A DNA stretch of 64,000 nt, from assembly GCA_946887045.1 (NCBI GenBank), contig CAMPKC010000022.1, forward strand, positions 4,292 through 68,291, in the 5' to 3' direction. Positions within the stretch are counted from its first letter, which is position 1; each line of letters starts with the position of its first letter. The DNA comes from an uncultured Sphingobacteriaceae bacterium. Its GTDB lineage: Bacteria > Bacteroidota > Bacteroidia > Sphingobacteriales > Sphingobacteriaceae. Under the pieces are notes generated by a model. It saw only the letters and a program-made list of their open reading frames with translations, was not told where the DNA came from and made no database searches. The position numbers were made by a program, and so were the translations under genes. Positions 63,664 through 64,000 of this stretch are shown here, in pieces.

Positions 63664-64000
63664 TTGATAGAATTAAATCAACGCTGCTGCCAATGCTGAC
63701 TTTTGTTAAAGAATCGCTTAGGGCGGGATACTGCTTAATCACTTTTGCAGTTGCAGAATCAGTGACGTTTTCGTAGGTAATTGTTCCCGGATTAAGAAGA
63801 GAGCCTTTTAGCGAAAATATAGCTTCGTTTAATAAAAGCCCCACTACATTGGGTAAATCTACGTCCATCGCACCTTTACCATCGCCAAGTACAAGATTAA
63901 TAACCGATCCTTTAGGTATTTGATTACCCGGGCGAATTTGCTTATCTCTAAATTCTACCTGTAGAACCCGGTCGCGTGCAACATCAGAGATGTATGAAGT
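63641..64000 (-). CDS. PASTA-domain protein, 5' end outside the window
   Basis: The visible C-terminal 119 residues (frame open to the window edge) contain at least one complete PASTA domain, DVDLPNVVGLLLNEAIFSLKGSLLNPGTITYE ... VIKQYPALSDSL-VSIGSSVDLILSNG, and part of another (RPGNQIPKGSVINLVLGDGKG). PASTA domains bind muropeptides or beta-lactam-like ligands. A Ser/Thr kinase or penicillin-binding protein N-terminus could lie beyond the edge, but in Bacteroidota stand-alone membrane PASTA proteins are common. The next genes in the run are a rhodanese gene and mltG. Confidence 0.82.
   Translation of the reverse strand, partial: TSYISDVARDRVLQVEFRDKQIRPGNQIPKGSVINLVLGDGKGAMDVDLPNVVGLLLNEAIFSLKGSLLNPGTITYENVTDSATAKVIKQYPALSDSLTKVSIGSSVDLILSNGTPVQQ

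Noticed and set aside
1..64000. CRISPR array or prophage
   Set aside because: No set of regularly spaced repeats and no integrase, capsid or cas genes were seen.

Overview
The window reads as an AT-rich chromosomal segment of a Bacteroidota bacterium, most likely of the Sphingobacteriaceae (Pedobacter/Mucilaginibacter-like). This rests on secreted proteins with type IX secretion sorting domains (types A and B), a one-protein two-component system with a ligand beta-propeller, Bacteroidota-restricted families (DUF983, DUF4369-TlpA, YtxH, IgGFc-N plus CHU_C), scarce Shine-Dalgarno sequences, and several intergenic matches to the Bacteroidota promoter (TTG, 19-20 nt, TANNTTTG), the clearest before tRNA-Ser and rnpB. 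Nothing indicates a plasmid, prophage, CRISPR array or complete insertion sequence.

Layout. 1-6.1 kb: small PH-domain protein, thioredoxin, PAS histidine kinase, MaoC hydratase, lone ABC-type lipoprotein, DUF72 protein, class I aldolase. 6.1-9 kb: three-gene proton-translocating transhydrogenase operon (pntAA-pntAB-pntB). 9-14 kb: CHRD lipoprotein, DedA, DUF2236/DUF2809 pair, and a CreD/winged-helix/membrane-protein module carrying two copies of a palindrome that I infer to be its operator. 14-22 kb: Zn-alcohol dehydrogenase with a small partner, amidase, SF1 helicase, GDSL esterase, zinc-less sirtuin and an NtrC-type regulator, the last two separated by a perfect 20-bp stem terminator. 22-27.6 kb: RNase P RNA, CrtA-like monooxygenase, YtxH, ferritin, a protein with a hidden kinase-like motif layout, and an exonuclease/GIY-YIG fusion.

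27.6-45 kb: giant hybrid sensor kinase, cytochrome bd oxidase (cydAB), DUF983, a T9SS cell-surface PKD protein, a DisA-like (diadenylate-cyclase-fold) protein, TlpA-like thioredoxin, a repeat-rich stretch with one unknown gene between 55-bp direct repeats, DinB, SdiA-regulated-type propeller, mnmE. 45-64 kb: a 1458-residue modular alginate-lyase-family protein with a T9SS tail, a hybrid kinase that is a paralog of the giant sensor, an Hsp70-like ATPase, another PAS kinase, cupin, GYD protein, truA, tRNA-Ser(UGA), and a minus-strand run PASTA/rhodanese/mltG/thioesterase/yihY.

Functional themes are respiration and redox (pnt, cyd, thioredoxins, ferritin), envelope maintenance (amidase, mltG, CreD, DedA), RNA metabolism (rnpB, mnmE, truA, tRNA-Ser) and heavy signal transduction (four histidine kinases, one orphan response regulator, one DAC-like protein). 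The best candidates for something undescribed are the DAC-like protein at 38 kb, the kinase-like protein at 25-26 kb, the palindrome-controlled CreD module at 11.7-14.1 kb, and the repeat-flanked gene at 40.7-41.9 kb.
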